A stretch of 51,978 nucleotides of DNA from Alcaligenaceae bacterium (GTDB lineage Bacteria > Pseudomonadota > Gammaproteobacteria > Burkholderiales > Burkholderiaceae_B), in assembly GCA_947378965.1 (NCBI GenBank), contig CANCMG010000018.1, forward strand, positions 1 to 51,978, given 5' to 3'. The position numbers were made by a program, and so were the translations under genes. The notes below the pieces were generated by a model that ran no database searches, was not told the origin of the DNA, and was given only the letters and a program-made list of their open reading frames with translations. Position 1 is the first letter of the stretch. Each line of letters starts with the position of its first letter. Shown here in pieces: positions 16,623 to 23,949 of the stretch.

Positions 16623-17747
16623 TTACCGGTCAAAGCCCAAGCGATCCACCAGCAAGCTAGCTTCTTTGCGATGCTTGGCAATCTCGGTGAGTGGTGTGAG
16701 ATCTGCCGTGAGCAACCCAAAGCTTGCAACGGTGGGGTCGAGTGCTACGCCCTGACGCACGGGGTATTCAAAATTGACACGGGCATAAAGATTTTGCGCT
16801 GGCTCAGAGATTAAGTACTCAAGAAACGCAATAGCGCCTGCTTGGTTGGGCGCGTGTGTAGCGACCCCAGCGCCCGAGATGTTGACGAAGGTGCCACCGG
16901 TTTGCGCGAAGGTTGGGCGAATCACTTGGATGGCATCGCCCCATTTGCGCGCGTCACTACCTGCTGCGGCCGTCTTCATTTGCCCTGCGTAATAGGCGTT
17001 TGCTAAGCCGAGGTCGCAGATGCCACCTAAGATATCTCGCGCCACATCGCGGTCGCCGCCAGCTGCTTTGCGGGCGAGGTTGGCTTTGACTCCACGTAAC
17101 CATTGCTCAGTTTGCGCAACGCCTCGGTGTGCAATCATTGAGGCAATCAGGGCGTTGTTGTAAGGATGTTGCCCCGAACGAAGGCAGACTTTTCCCTTGT
17201 AAGCGGGGCTTGCTAAATCTTCGTAACGAAACGACTCGAGCTTAAGGCTTTTGTCGGCGTAGAGCACGCGATCGCGTAACGAGAAAGCAAACCAGGTGCC
17301 GTCGCTGCTGCGAAGCGGGGCAGGGATCGCTGCGCTTAACACGTTAGAGTCGATCGCTTGAAATAGCTTTGACTCAGACAAATCCAGAAGGTTACCGATG
17401 TCAACGACCATCAAGACGTCTGCGGGCGAGCTCGCGCCCTCGGCTTTGACGCGCTCAAGCAGCCCGTCTTTTAAGAAAACCGTTGCGACGTTAATCCCCG
17501 TCTGGGCGGTGAAGGCTTCAAGTAGCGGTTTCATGAGCCCGGGTTCGCGGGTGGTATACAAATTAATGGATTGTGTTTGCGCTTGAACACTGGTGCACAG
17601 GGTAAGCGCGAGTGCGGTGAGGCCAACTGAGGTCACTGCGGTGACTTTAGAAAACCAACGGGCTGCGGTGGCTGCGATATTGTTGAGCTGCGCGGACTGA
17701 GTGGTGAGGCGATTAAAACCTAGATAAAAACGATGCAAAATGGTCAA
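16623..17747 (-). CDS. fbpA: Periplasmic ferric iron-binding protein
   Basis: Receptor of a ferric iron importer, up to 374 residues. A long leader (about 58 residues, with a signal helix around TSVGLTALALTLCTSVQAQ) precedes the mature start INLYTTREPGLMKPLLEAF. The paired tyrosines that coordinate iron in FbpA-type proteins are visible in LANAYYAGQM, and the family segment GKVCLRSGQHPYNNALI is present. The start is uncertain: the TTG at 17747 has AAAGG directly against it, while a second TTG three codons later (17738) has the same AAAGG nine bases upstream. A Fur-like palindrome lies at 17816-17830 in its promoter region, so iron-repressed expression is expected. Confidence 0.92.
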   Translation of the reverse strand: MTILHRFYLGFNRLTTQSAQLNNIAATAARWFSKVTAVTSVGLTALALTLCTSVQAQTQSINLYTTREPGLMKPLLEAFTAQTGINVATVFLKDGLLERVKAEGASSPADVLMVVDIGNLLDLSESKLFQAIDSNVLSAAIPAPLRSSDGTWFAFSLRDRVLYADKSLKLESFRYEDLASPAYKGKVCLRSGQHPYNNALIASMIAHRGVAQTEQWLRGVKANLARKAAGGDRDVARDILGGICDLGLANAYYAGQMKTAAAGSDARKWGDAIQVIRPTFAQTGGTFVNISGAGVATHAPNQAGAIAFLEYLISEPAQNLYARVNFEYPVRQGVALDPTVASFGLLTADLTPLTEIAKHRKEASLLVDRLGFDR

Positions 17748-17815
17748 CCTTTAACTTAGAGTAATGAACACAGCAGTTTTAGTTCTAAACAGGAAGTTGA
17801 TAATCTAAATGCAAA

Positions 17816-17830
17816 TGCGAATGATTCGCA
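17816..17830 (-). promoter_or_regulatory. Fur-box-like operator upstream of fbpA
   Basis: TGCGAAT-G-ATTCGCA is a perfect 7-1-7 inverted repeat, the spacing of the Fur consensus TGATAAT-N-ATTATCA, with matching outer TG/CA and inner AAT/ATT bases. A second partial site (GATAATCTAAATG, from 17799) lies beside it. On the minus strand a candidate promoter TTGCGA-N18-TAGATT overlaps the palindrome, so a bound repressor would block it. The rest of 17748-18139 holds the 41-bp array and a structured leader. Confidence 0.7.
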
Positions 17831-17878
17831 ACAAGGTAAAATGGTAACACTTTTTTCGCTTGGTTGCTTTTGAGCGGT

Positions 17879-18001
17879 CGGCTAGCCGAGCCGCGACGAC
17901 TAGATGTTTAAACGAGTTTCGGCTAGCCGAGCCGCGACGACTAGATGTTTAAACGAGTTTCGGTTAGCCGATCTGCGACGATCAGATGTTTAAACGAGTT
18001 T
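17879..18001. repeat. Three 41-bp tandem repeats with embedded palindromes
   Basis: Units are 17879-17919, 17920-17960 and 17961-18001; the first two are identical and the third carries about five changes. A decayed fourth unit starts at 18002. Each intact unit contains the palindrome TCGGCTAGCCGA across its left junction and GTTTAAAC near its right end. The array lies between the fbpA promoter and the MetE-like gene and has no coding potential that I can support. Confidence 0.88.
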
Positions 18002-18030
18002 CGGCCTGTCGAGCTCAAACCGCCACTTGG

Positions 18031-18117
18031 CTAAAGATCCCTTTTTTTAGCTATTTCGGGTAATGTTGGGTTTTCGCAAAATAGCGATGACGGCGGGGAT
18101 TTCCGCCTGATCTTTAG
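18031..18117 (+). promoter_or_regulatory. Structured leader with predicted three-way junction
   Basis: CTAAAGATC (18031-18039) is the exact complement of GATCTTTAG (18109-18117). Inside this 9-bp closing stem lie a 7-bp stem (18050-18056 with 18079-18085) and a 5-bp hairpin (GGCGG 18092-18096 with CCGCC 18103-18107). The whole would fold as a junction of three stems ending 12 bases before the ribosome site (GGAGG, 18130-18134) of the MetE-like gene. It resembles a riboswitch leader in layout, but I do not recognise any known SAM, SAH or cobalamin class. Confidence 0.4.
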
Positions 18118-18139
18118 AACAATGCACCCGGAGGCTTTT

Positions 18140-19168
18140 ATGCTATTTCCCACCACAATCGTTGGTAGTTATCCACAGCCCGACTGGCTGATTGATCGCG
18201 AAAAGCTGGCAGGGCGGTTTCCGCCGCGTGTGCGTGCAAAAGAGCTGTGGCGTGTCGCCGAGCCGTATCTTCAGCAGGCCATGGAAGACGCCACCTTGAT
18301 TGCGATCAGGGGCCAAGAGCAGGCCGGCTTGGACATTATTACGGATGGCGAAATCCGCCGAGAAAGCTACTCCAATCGGATCGCCACCGCGCTTGAGGGC
18401 ATCGATATCGACAATCCAGGGACGGCGCTCGATCGTTCGGGGCACCCGAATCCCGTGCCCAGAATTGTCGGCAAAATCAAACGTGCTCGCGCCATCGAAG
18501 TTGAAGACTTACTGTTTTTAAAGGCGCACACCACCCGCAAGGTCAAAATTACAGTGCCGGGCGCGTTTACGATGTTGCAGCAGGCGCAAAATGATTTCTA
18601 TGCGTCTGAAGAAGAGGCCGCCATGGACTACGCGGCGGCCTTGAATGAAGAGATTAAAGATTTGTTTGCTCATGGCGCGGATATCGTGCAGATTGACGAG
18701 CCTTACATGCAGGCGCGCCCTGAAAAAGCCCGCCAGTACGGCATCAAGGCGTTGAACCGAGCCTTGGAGGGCGTCACGGGCCAGACTGCTGTGCATATCT
18801 GCTTTGGCTACGCTGCGGTGATTCACGCGCGCCCCTCTGGTTATGATTTTTTACCTGAGCTCGCGCAATGCTCTTGTCACCAGATTTCGATCGAAACGGC
18901 TCAGTCGAATCTAGATTGCCGGGTGCTCGAGTCGTTAGGTAATAAGCAGATCATGGTGGGCTGTTTAGACTTAAGCGATATGGCGATTGAAACCCCCGAA
19001 GTGGTGGCTGCGCGTATTCGTAAAGCCCTGAAATTCATCAAGCCAGAACAAGTGATCTTGGCGCCTGATTGCGGCATGAAATATTTGCCCCGAGCCGTGG
19101 CCGATGGCAAGCTAAAAGCGATGGTTGAGGCAGCCCAGTTGTTGCGTGACGAATATGCCAGTCATTGA
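18140..19168 (+). CDS. MetE-core-type cobalamin-independent methyltransferase-like protein
   Basis: A protein of 342 residues equal to the C-terminal catalytic barrel of cobalamin-independent methionine synthase, without its N-terminal half. Family marks are TIVGSYPQPDWL near the start, DGEIRRESY, QIDEPYMQARP, the zinc-binding His and Cys in VHICFGY and the further Cys in LAPDCGMKYLPR. Such core proteins can make methionine from a simpler methyl donor or serve in catabolic methyl transfer. The ATG at 18140 follows a clear GGAGG and is preferred to 18122. It overlaps the maleate-isomerase-like gene downstream by 14 bases, which points to a joint, possibly catabolic role. Confidence 0.88.
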   Translation: MLFPTTIVGSYPQPDWLIDREKLAGRFPPRVRAKELWRVAEPYLQQAMEDATLIAIRGQEQAGLDIITDGEIRRESYSNRIATALEGIDIDNPGTALDRSGHPNPVPRIVGKIKRARAIEVEDLLFLKAHTTRKVKITVPGAFTMLQQAQNDFYASEEEAAMDYAAALNEEIKDLFAHGADIVQIDEPYMQARPEKARQYGIKALNRALEGVTGQTAVHICFGYAAVIHARPSGYDFLPELAQCSCHQISIETAQSNLDCRVLESLGNKQIMVGCLDLSDMAIETPEVVAARIRKALKFIKPEQVILAPDCGMKYLPRAVADGKLKAMVEAAQLLRDEYASH

Positions 19169-19883
19169 TTATGGTGAGCGGCTGCGCCTGGGCGTGATGG
19201 TGCCTTCGGGCAACGTGATTGCCGAGCCGCAGATTCATGCAATGCTGCCGGCAGGCGTCGTGGCCTACATTACTCGCCTTGAGTTGCGAGGTAGTTCTGA
19301 GCTTGAACTGATTGAAATGAGTCGCCATGTTGAAGCAGGCGCCAAGCTCTTGGCCGACGCGCAAGTGGGGGCGGTGGTGTTTCACTGCACCGCAGTCAGC
19401 ACGTTTAGTGCGCAGATGGGGCAAGAGATTCAACAGCGCATTGAACAAGCCAGCGGTTTGCCCGCGTTTTCAACCTCTGAAGCGATTGTTGCGGCCTTAC
19501 GCGGCTTAAAGGCTAAAAAAATTGTGTTGTTGACGCCTTACATTGAAGAGGTCAATGTGCGTGAGTGTGCTTTCTTAGCGCATCACGGCTTTGAGGTCAT
19601 CGCACAAATGGGTTTGGGGATCAACACTAATGCTGAAATGGGAAAACTGCCTGAGCAAGTGTGGGTTGACCAAGCCTTAAAACTGCAAGATCCGCAGGCC
19701 GACGCGTATTTCATCAGTTGTACCGCAGTCCGTTCGGCCGAGGCGATCGAACGGATCGAAGCCTTACTCGATCGGCCAGTGATTACCAGTAATCAGGCAA
19801 TGGTGTGGTTTGGCTTACGTAAATATGGGATACGCGACCATGCCAAAGGCTATGGTCGCTTGTTTGATTTGCAGAGTGTTTAG
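19155..19883 (+). CDS. Maleate isomerase/arylmalonate decarboxylase-like Asp/Glu racemase-superfamily protein
   Basis: A 242-residue enzyme of the two-lobed Asp/Glu racemase superfamily. It opens with LRLGVMVPSGNVIAEPQ, the maleate isomerase/arylmalonate decarboxylase signature. Both catalytic cysteine positions are filled: VVFHCTAVST in the first lobe and YFISCTAVRS in the second. Arylmalonate decarboxylase keeps only the second cysteine, so maleate isomerase or a related racemase is more likely. The ATG at 19155 lies inside the end of the MetE-like gene (14-base overlap). Maleate-type acids arise in nicotinate and aromatic degradation, but no such pathway is complete here. Confidence 0.87.
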   Translation: MPVIDYGERLRLGVMVPSGNVIAEPQIHAMLPAGVVAYITRLELRGSSELELIEMSRHVEAGAKLLADAQVGAVVFHCTAVSTFSAQMGQEIQQRIEQASGLPAFSTSEAIVAALRGLKAKKIVLLTPYIEEVNVRECAFLAHHGFEVIAQMGLGINTNAEMGKLPEQVWVDQALKLQDPQADAYFISCTAVRSAEAIERIEALLDRPVITSNQAMVWFGLRKYGIRDHAKGYGRLFDLQSV

Positions 19884-19895
19884 CTGAAGGCAGAT

Positions 19896-19916
19896 CGTTT
19901 GGTCGAAGACCAAGCG
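19896..19916. terminator. Compact hairpin between convergent genes
   Basis: CGTTTGGTC pairs with GACCAAGCG (nine pairs including one G-T) around a GAA loop, 12 bases after the end of the racemase-like gene and before the convergent receptor gene ending at 19951. The T tract is poor, but the placement suits a terminator for either strand. Confidence 0.5.
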
Positions 19917-19950
19917 GTTGTGTGACTGGGTGCAGGGCGAAGCGTTCGTC

Positions 19951-20934
19951 TTACTGGTTTTTAATCCCGGCTGCCCGAATCACGACGCCCCATTTTTCGA
20001 GCTCGGCAGAAAGATGCTTGGCAAGGTCAGTTGGCGTGCCGCCCATTGGGGTCGCACCAATATCTGCAAGTTTCTTTTTGAACGCTGCGTCGCTTAGAAT
20101 TTGATTGACCTCGGTATTCATTTTGTCAATGATGGATTTGGGGGTGCCTGCAGGTGCTAACAAGGCAAACCATGTTGACGACATCAACTTCGGAAAGCCT
20201 AGCTCAGCGGTTGTTGGCACGTCGGGCAGAGCCGGCGAACGAGTCGGCGACATGATCGCGAGGGCGCGTACCTTATTGGCTTTGACCTGTCCGGCAATGC
20301 CGGGCACCAACTGAAACATGGTTTGAATCTCGTTGGCGATTAAGTTGGTGGTTGCTGTACCTGGGGCGTTGTAAGGCACATGCACCATTTTGGTTGCCGT
20401 CTCGCGCATAAACAATTCGCCAGCCAGATGCATTGAGCTGCCGATGCCGGTCGAACCAAAATTCAATTTTCCGGGATTGGTGTTGGCATACGCGATGAAT
20501 TCTTGAATGCTTTTAATGGGTTGGTCGTTATTGACGACCAAAATATTGGGCACGTCGCAGATCAGCGCAATAGGATCAAAATCTTTTTGTGGATCGTAGT
20601 TGATGCTGGCGTATAAGCTTTTGTTCACCGCCAAGGTGCCCGCCCACGAAAACAAAAACCGGTATCCGTCAGGCGGATACTTCGCTGCGGCTGTTGCCCC
20701 AATGTTGCCATTGGCACCGGGTTTGTTTTCGATCACGACACTGGTTTTTAAGCGAGTCGCGAGTTGCTCGCCTAGCATGCGCGCAATCGTGTCGCCTGTG
20801 CCACCGCCGCCTGGCGCCGGTACGGTGATTTGGATGGGTTTATCGGTGTTCGGCCAAGTGTTCGCCAGCACAGAGAGCGACAGAGTAGAAAGTAGCGCAG
20901 TGCTCGAGATCAGAAGTTTGCTGCTTAAACGCAT
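19951..20934 (-). CDS. TctC/Bug-family periplasmic receptor (end of monooxygenase cassette)
   Basis: A receptor of about 327 residues with signal helix LLISSTALLSTLSLSVLA. The first ligand loop is glycine-rich, VPAPGGGGTGDTIAR, the second is ENKPGANG, and the usual Y-K-G turn is replaced by YNAPGTATTNL, so its pocket differs from the other receptors in this window. I placed the start at 20934 because GAGG lies six bases upstream; the frame stays open to 21063 without a ribosome site. It is the last gene of a minus-strand run that includes the flavoprotein and two CMD-fold proteins, 162 bases after the latter. Confidence 0.9.
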   Translation of the reverse strand: MRLSSKLLISSTALLSTLSLSVLANTWPNTDKPIQITVPAPGGGGTGDTIARMLGEQLATRLKTSVVIENKPGANGNIGATAAAKYPPDGYRFLFSWAGTLAVNKSLYASINYDPQKDFDPIALICDVPNILVVNNDQPIKSIQEFIAYANTNPGKLNFGSTGIGSSMHLAGELFMRETATKMVHVPYNAPGTATTNLIANEIQTMFQLVPGIAGQVKANKVRALAIMSPTRSPALPDVPTTAELGFPKLMSSTWFALLAPAGTPKSIIDKMNTEVNQILSDAAFKKKLADIGATPMGGTPTDLAKHLSAELEKWGVVIRAAGIKNQ

Positions 20935-21096
20935 CATTAGCCTCATGTTGAAAATATTGCACATTGTTCGGTGGTGTCCTGCGCGCTCGGCACAAGAGGA
21001 TTTCTGCACAACTTGTTCAAAGCCAGAGCCACGCCTGCCGTCTTGTTTGTCTATCGCACGCAAAGTTGACGAATCACGGCCCCGTGTCGAGACATC

Positions 21097-21678
21097 TCAA
21101 GCAAAAACCGGCTCGCCAAGATTTAACATTAGTCTGTTTGCCCAGGCAAAAATCGCCACAGAATGCATCAAATCTAAAATCTCGGCTTCGGTTAAGCCAA
21201 CATCTTTCAGTGCTTGTATGCTGGCAGACGAAACGCGTTCTGGATGACTCGTCAGTTCAATCGAGAATTGAACGATTGCGCGTTCGCGCTCTGAGGTGCC
21301 GGCAGTATGCGGATCGTTGAACACCTCAACAATCGCGTCTGTGCGTTTGGCCAGTTGCTCAAAGCGCTGTGCGTGCACCGATGCGCAATACACGCAGCCA
21401 TTGATACGCGAGACGACCGTCGCACCAAGTTCTCGCTCAGAGCGAGGCATCCCGCCTGGTGCATACATAATGGCATTGAAGGCGACCGAGCGCTGCTTCA
21501 GCACTTCGGGTTGATGCACTAAAAAAAGATAATAGTCAGACACCTTGGCTTTAGGATGGCTCTCTTCTAGCACAGCGATTTGTTCGGGCGTGGCTGCAGC
21601 AAGGCTCACCACGTCAAGCCAGGCTTTCCAGCCGAGTGTTGCATTGGTGAAGCCTTTGATTTCGATGAGGTCGCTCAT
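21097..21678 (-). CDS. AhpD-like alkylhydroperoxidase/CMD-fold protein
   Basis: A 193-residue protein of the carboxymuconolactone decarboxylase-like fold. The redox pair is present as CVYCASVHAQRF, with the downstream His as in AhpD, so thiol peroxidase or disulphide activity is plausible. An N-terminal extension of about 60 residues precedes the conserved core. It resembles the Avi_7169 type of alkylhydroperoxidase-domain protein, which I recall occurring beside an Avi_7170-type CMD protein, exactly as here. Its start overlaps the stop of that upstream gene by four bases. The role in the cassette is unknown; removal of peroxide made by a flavin monooxygenase is one possibility. Confidence 0.87.
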   Translation of the reverse strand: MSDLIEIKGFTNATLGWKAWLDVVSLAAATPEQIAVLEESHPKAKVSDYYLFLVHQPEVLKQRSVAFNAIMYAPGGMPRSERELGATVVSRINGCVYCASVHAQRFEQLAKRTDAIVEVFNDPHTAGTSERERAIVQFSIELTSHPERVSSASIQALKDVGLTEAEILDLMHSVAIFAWANRLMLNLGEPVFA

Positions 21679-22190
21679 GCTTGTTGCTCCAAAGCTTTCA
21701 TGGCCTGCAGACCTGCCACTACGCGCACCTGATAAGACACAAACGCGATGAGTTGTGCTAGCGTGACCACTTCGGGAGTTGAGAGGCCCGCCTTCGGCAG
21801 CGCTTGCAGGGCAGCTTTGTCGGCCTTGACCGGGTCCGTAATGAGGGTGTGAGTAAACGTCAAGATTGCACGCAAACGAACGTCGTTAATCTGCTCAATG
21901 GCACCATTTGAAATGTGATCGATCAGGCTAGTTTCAACGTTCAAGTCTACGAGGCGTTGGCGGTATTCAGCGGCACATAACGCAGAGGGCGTGAGCGCAC
22001 AGGCAAGCAGAGCCACGAGTAAACGTTCGGAGAGGGAGAGGCCAGGCAGCGAGGGATCAAATAAGCCGTCTTCACTTTTTTGTGTTGCGGCAACAACTTT
22101 TTCGCGTTGATGACGTACCGAGTAAGTGTTAAGTGTTGGGCTGAGTCCGACTAAGCGATCAATCGTGTCGTTCGGTTGAGTATTTGTCAT
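21675..22190 (-). CDS. CMD-domain protein without the CxxC pair
   Basis: A 171-residue all-helical protein related to the CMD/AhpD fold, resembling the Avi_7170-type family. It has a conserved-looking block LSERLLVALLACALTPSALCAAEYR, whose two cysteines are spaced too far apart to be the AhpD CxxC pair, and ends with a second helical repeat (TLAQLIAFVSYQVRVVAG). It probably acts as a non-redox partner or structural homologue of the next gene, with which it overlaps by ATGA. The upstream flavoprotein gene ends 54 bases before its start, consistent with one operon. Confidence 0.85.
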   Translation of the reverse strand: MTNTQPNDTIDRLVGLSPTLNTYSVRHQREKVVAATQKSEDGLFDPSLPGLSLSERLLVALLACALTPSALCAAEYRQRLVDLNVETSLIDHISNGAIEQINDVRLRAILTFTHTLITDPVKADKAALQALPKAGLSTPEVVTLAQLIAFVSYQVRVVAGLQAMKALEQQA

Positions 22191-22244
22191 GAAAATTTGG
22201 CATCCATGTAAAAGTAAATCGAGTCGAAAGCAAAAAGTCAGTGT

Positions 22245-23693
22245 CTATGAAGCTGTCTTTGTTGCAGGGGTCCATTCATCGCCCAGTAGTTCAGGGTCGT
22301 TGTAAAGCTCCATGCGATGATAATGCTCGGCAATGTCCTCGCCATAAAACAAACTTGCAATACCTGCCGCTAAGCGCTTGGCGCCTTCACTGATCGCGGG
22401 AATATCACCCGAGACGGTGCCGTGTGAGAGCGCGGCAGGATAACAAAAACAATGAATGCTCGAGAGCCCGGGGCACTGGCCGGGCGTCACTTCTTTGAAT
22501 TCAAAAGCGGGCCCGAGATCAGGGGAATCGAGCATCTCTTGGCTAGCTGGTTCGGTGAGTTCAAGTTTGCGGTGTTTCCAGGCCAGTACATGAGGTGCGA
22601 TGTTGGCGTATTCGGGGCGTGTCCACCAGTCGATTTTGAAGCCTGTCGAGAAGATCAGAAAATCAAGTTCAAACGGACCTTTTGAGGTGTTCACTGTTAA
22701 GACATTTTGCCCCACGCTGATGGATTCAATCGGACAGCTCAAATTAAAGCGGGCATTTGAGTGCCGTGACACCCGCAAGGTACTGCCGCGTGGTGCGGGC
22801 ACTTGTTCGACCCCTAAATAATGGCGGATGCGCCATTTCCAGTGATCGGGCAAATTGACGAAGCCAATATTCATGCCGGCGTGACCTGCGCCTTTACCTT
22901 TGTTGACTCGGGGTAGATCAGGGCGACGGATCAACAAATCTACACTGGCAACACCTGCCTCAAGTGCCGTTGCCGCACTATCCATGGCCGAGGCGCCGGC
23001 ACCGATCACGCCAATGCGTTTGCCTGCAAGGGTGTTGTAGTCGAGTGTGTCAGACGAATGTGCCCAAAGAGAGCGGGGCAGAGTTGTGGCAATCTCTGGC
23101 AGGTAAGCCCCACCTAGGCCGTCGCGTCCGGTGGCAAGCACTACACGTCTGGCATAGATGCTTTGTTGCCCCGTCGGGGTATTCATGACTAATTGCACCA
23201 GACCATCCGCACGGGGTGTGATCGAGGTGACGTGGTGTTCGTTTCGCAGGTCGAGTTTCAGCGCCTGACGATACCAGCGCAGATAGTCCATCCATTGCGT
23301 GCGAGGGATCTTGTCTAGGGCTGCCCAGGCATCTACGCCGAACTGAGCTTCAAACCAAGCACGAAAGGTCAGGGCGGGTAAGCCTAGTGCAGGCCCCGTC
23401 AGTTGCTTTGGCGAGCGAAGAGTCTCCATGCGTGCGGTTGTGACCCAAGGGCCTTCAAAACCTACAGACGCACGATCAAAAATGACGGCTTGGATGCCAG
23501 TCAGTGTGAGCGAAGCCGCGGCAGCCATGCCGGCCATTCCGCCGCCGATAATCGCAACTTCGAGCACGGGTTGACCCTCGTGTTCACGGCTGACCACCCA
23601 GCGTTTAGCCGGTAACTCAAGCCACGCTAAATCTTGCTCAAGGCGCGCCTGTAGATTAGCCAGACCATTAGCATTGAGAAAAGTGCCCTCCAT
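22245..23693 (-). CDS. FAD- and NAD(P)-dependent flavoprotein monooxygenase-like protein
   Basis: A two-dinucleotide-domain flavoprotein of 482 residues. The FAD fingerprint is VAIIGGGMAGMAAA (about residues 46-59) and the NAD(P) fingerprint is IGVIGAGASAMDSAA (about 227-241), spaced as in flavin-containing and Baeyer-Villiger-type monooxygenases. A segment LIFSTGFKIDWW corresponds to the ATG-type motif near the FAD site. The standard FxGxxxHxxxW fingerprint is not evident, so the exact subclass is open. AAGG before the ATG at 23693 supports the start. It leads the cassette with the two CMD proteins and a TctC receptor. Confidence 0.87.
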   Translation of the reverse strand: MEGTFLNANGLANLQARLEQDLAWLELPAKRWVVSREHEGQPVLEVAIIGGGMAGMAAAASLTLTGIQAVIFDRASVGFEGPWVTTARMETLRSPKQLTGPALGLPALTFRAWFEAQFGVDAWAALDKIPRTQWMDYLRWYRQALKLDLRNEHHVTSITPRADGLVQLVMNTPTGQQSIYARRVVLATGRDGLGGAYLPEIATTLPRSLWAHSSDTLDYNTLAGKRIGVIGAGASAMDSAATALEAGVASVDLLIRRPDLPRVNKGKGAGHAGMNIGFVNLPDHWKWRIRHYLGVEQVPAPRGSTLRVSRHSNARFNLSCPIESISVGQNVLTVNTSKGPFELDFLIFSTGFKIDWWTRPEYANIAPHVLAWKHRKLELTEPASQEMLDSPDLGPAFEFKEVTPGQCPGLSSIHCFCYPAALSHGTVSGDIPAISEGAKRLAAGIASLFYGEDIAEHYHRMELYNDPELLGDEWTPATKTAS

Positions 23694-23795
23694 ATAGCGC
23701 CTTATATGTGCAAAAGTGTGAACGAGATGGCGTCTGCGCTAGTTGGGGACTCACCCTACGACTACGTGGCAGTGGCCTGACGACTAAGGATAATA

Positions 23796-23896
23796 GTCTA
23801 AGCCTGATTTGCAAAGCGTACATTTCAGCTTCAGGAAAATTCGGCAGAGTCTGCCACGAATTATAGTAAGCTTGACCTGACAAATCAGGCTTAGAC
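23796..23896. repeat. Nested dyad: 16-bp perfect inverted repeats around an inner palindrome
   Basis: The 16-mer at 23796-23811 (GTCTAAGCCTGATTTG) is repeated as its exact complement at 23881-23896. Nearly concentric with it is AATTCGGCAG-AGT-CTGCC-A-CGAATT (23838-23862), itself an inverted repeat with one small insertion. No target-site duplication or coding sequence is seen. It fills the centre of the 256-base gap between the divergent flavoprotein and receptor genes, so it could be a MITE-like insertion, a large operator or a transcribed hairpin. Confidence 0.75.
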
Positions 23897-23949
23897 GTGA
23901 GTAGACGAAACATTGCGTACGTCAGCCAACCATAGAACTTCAAGAGATC

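Noticed and set aside
17879-18001. The 41-bp repeats as a CRISPR array
   Set aside because: The repeats are directly adjacent with no unique spacers between them, and no cas gene is present. The same holds for the 19-bp and 16-bp arrays.
20600-21247. A 215-codon open frame on the plus strand
   Set aside because: It lies antisense to the well-supported receptor and AhpD-like genes and its product matches no family; it is a frame shadow.
23796-23896. The nested dyad as an insertion sequence
   Set aside because: It is too short for a transposase gene and no target-site duplication is visible; a MITE remains only a hypothesis.
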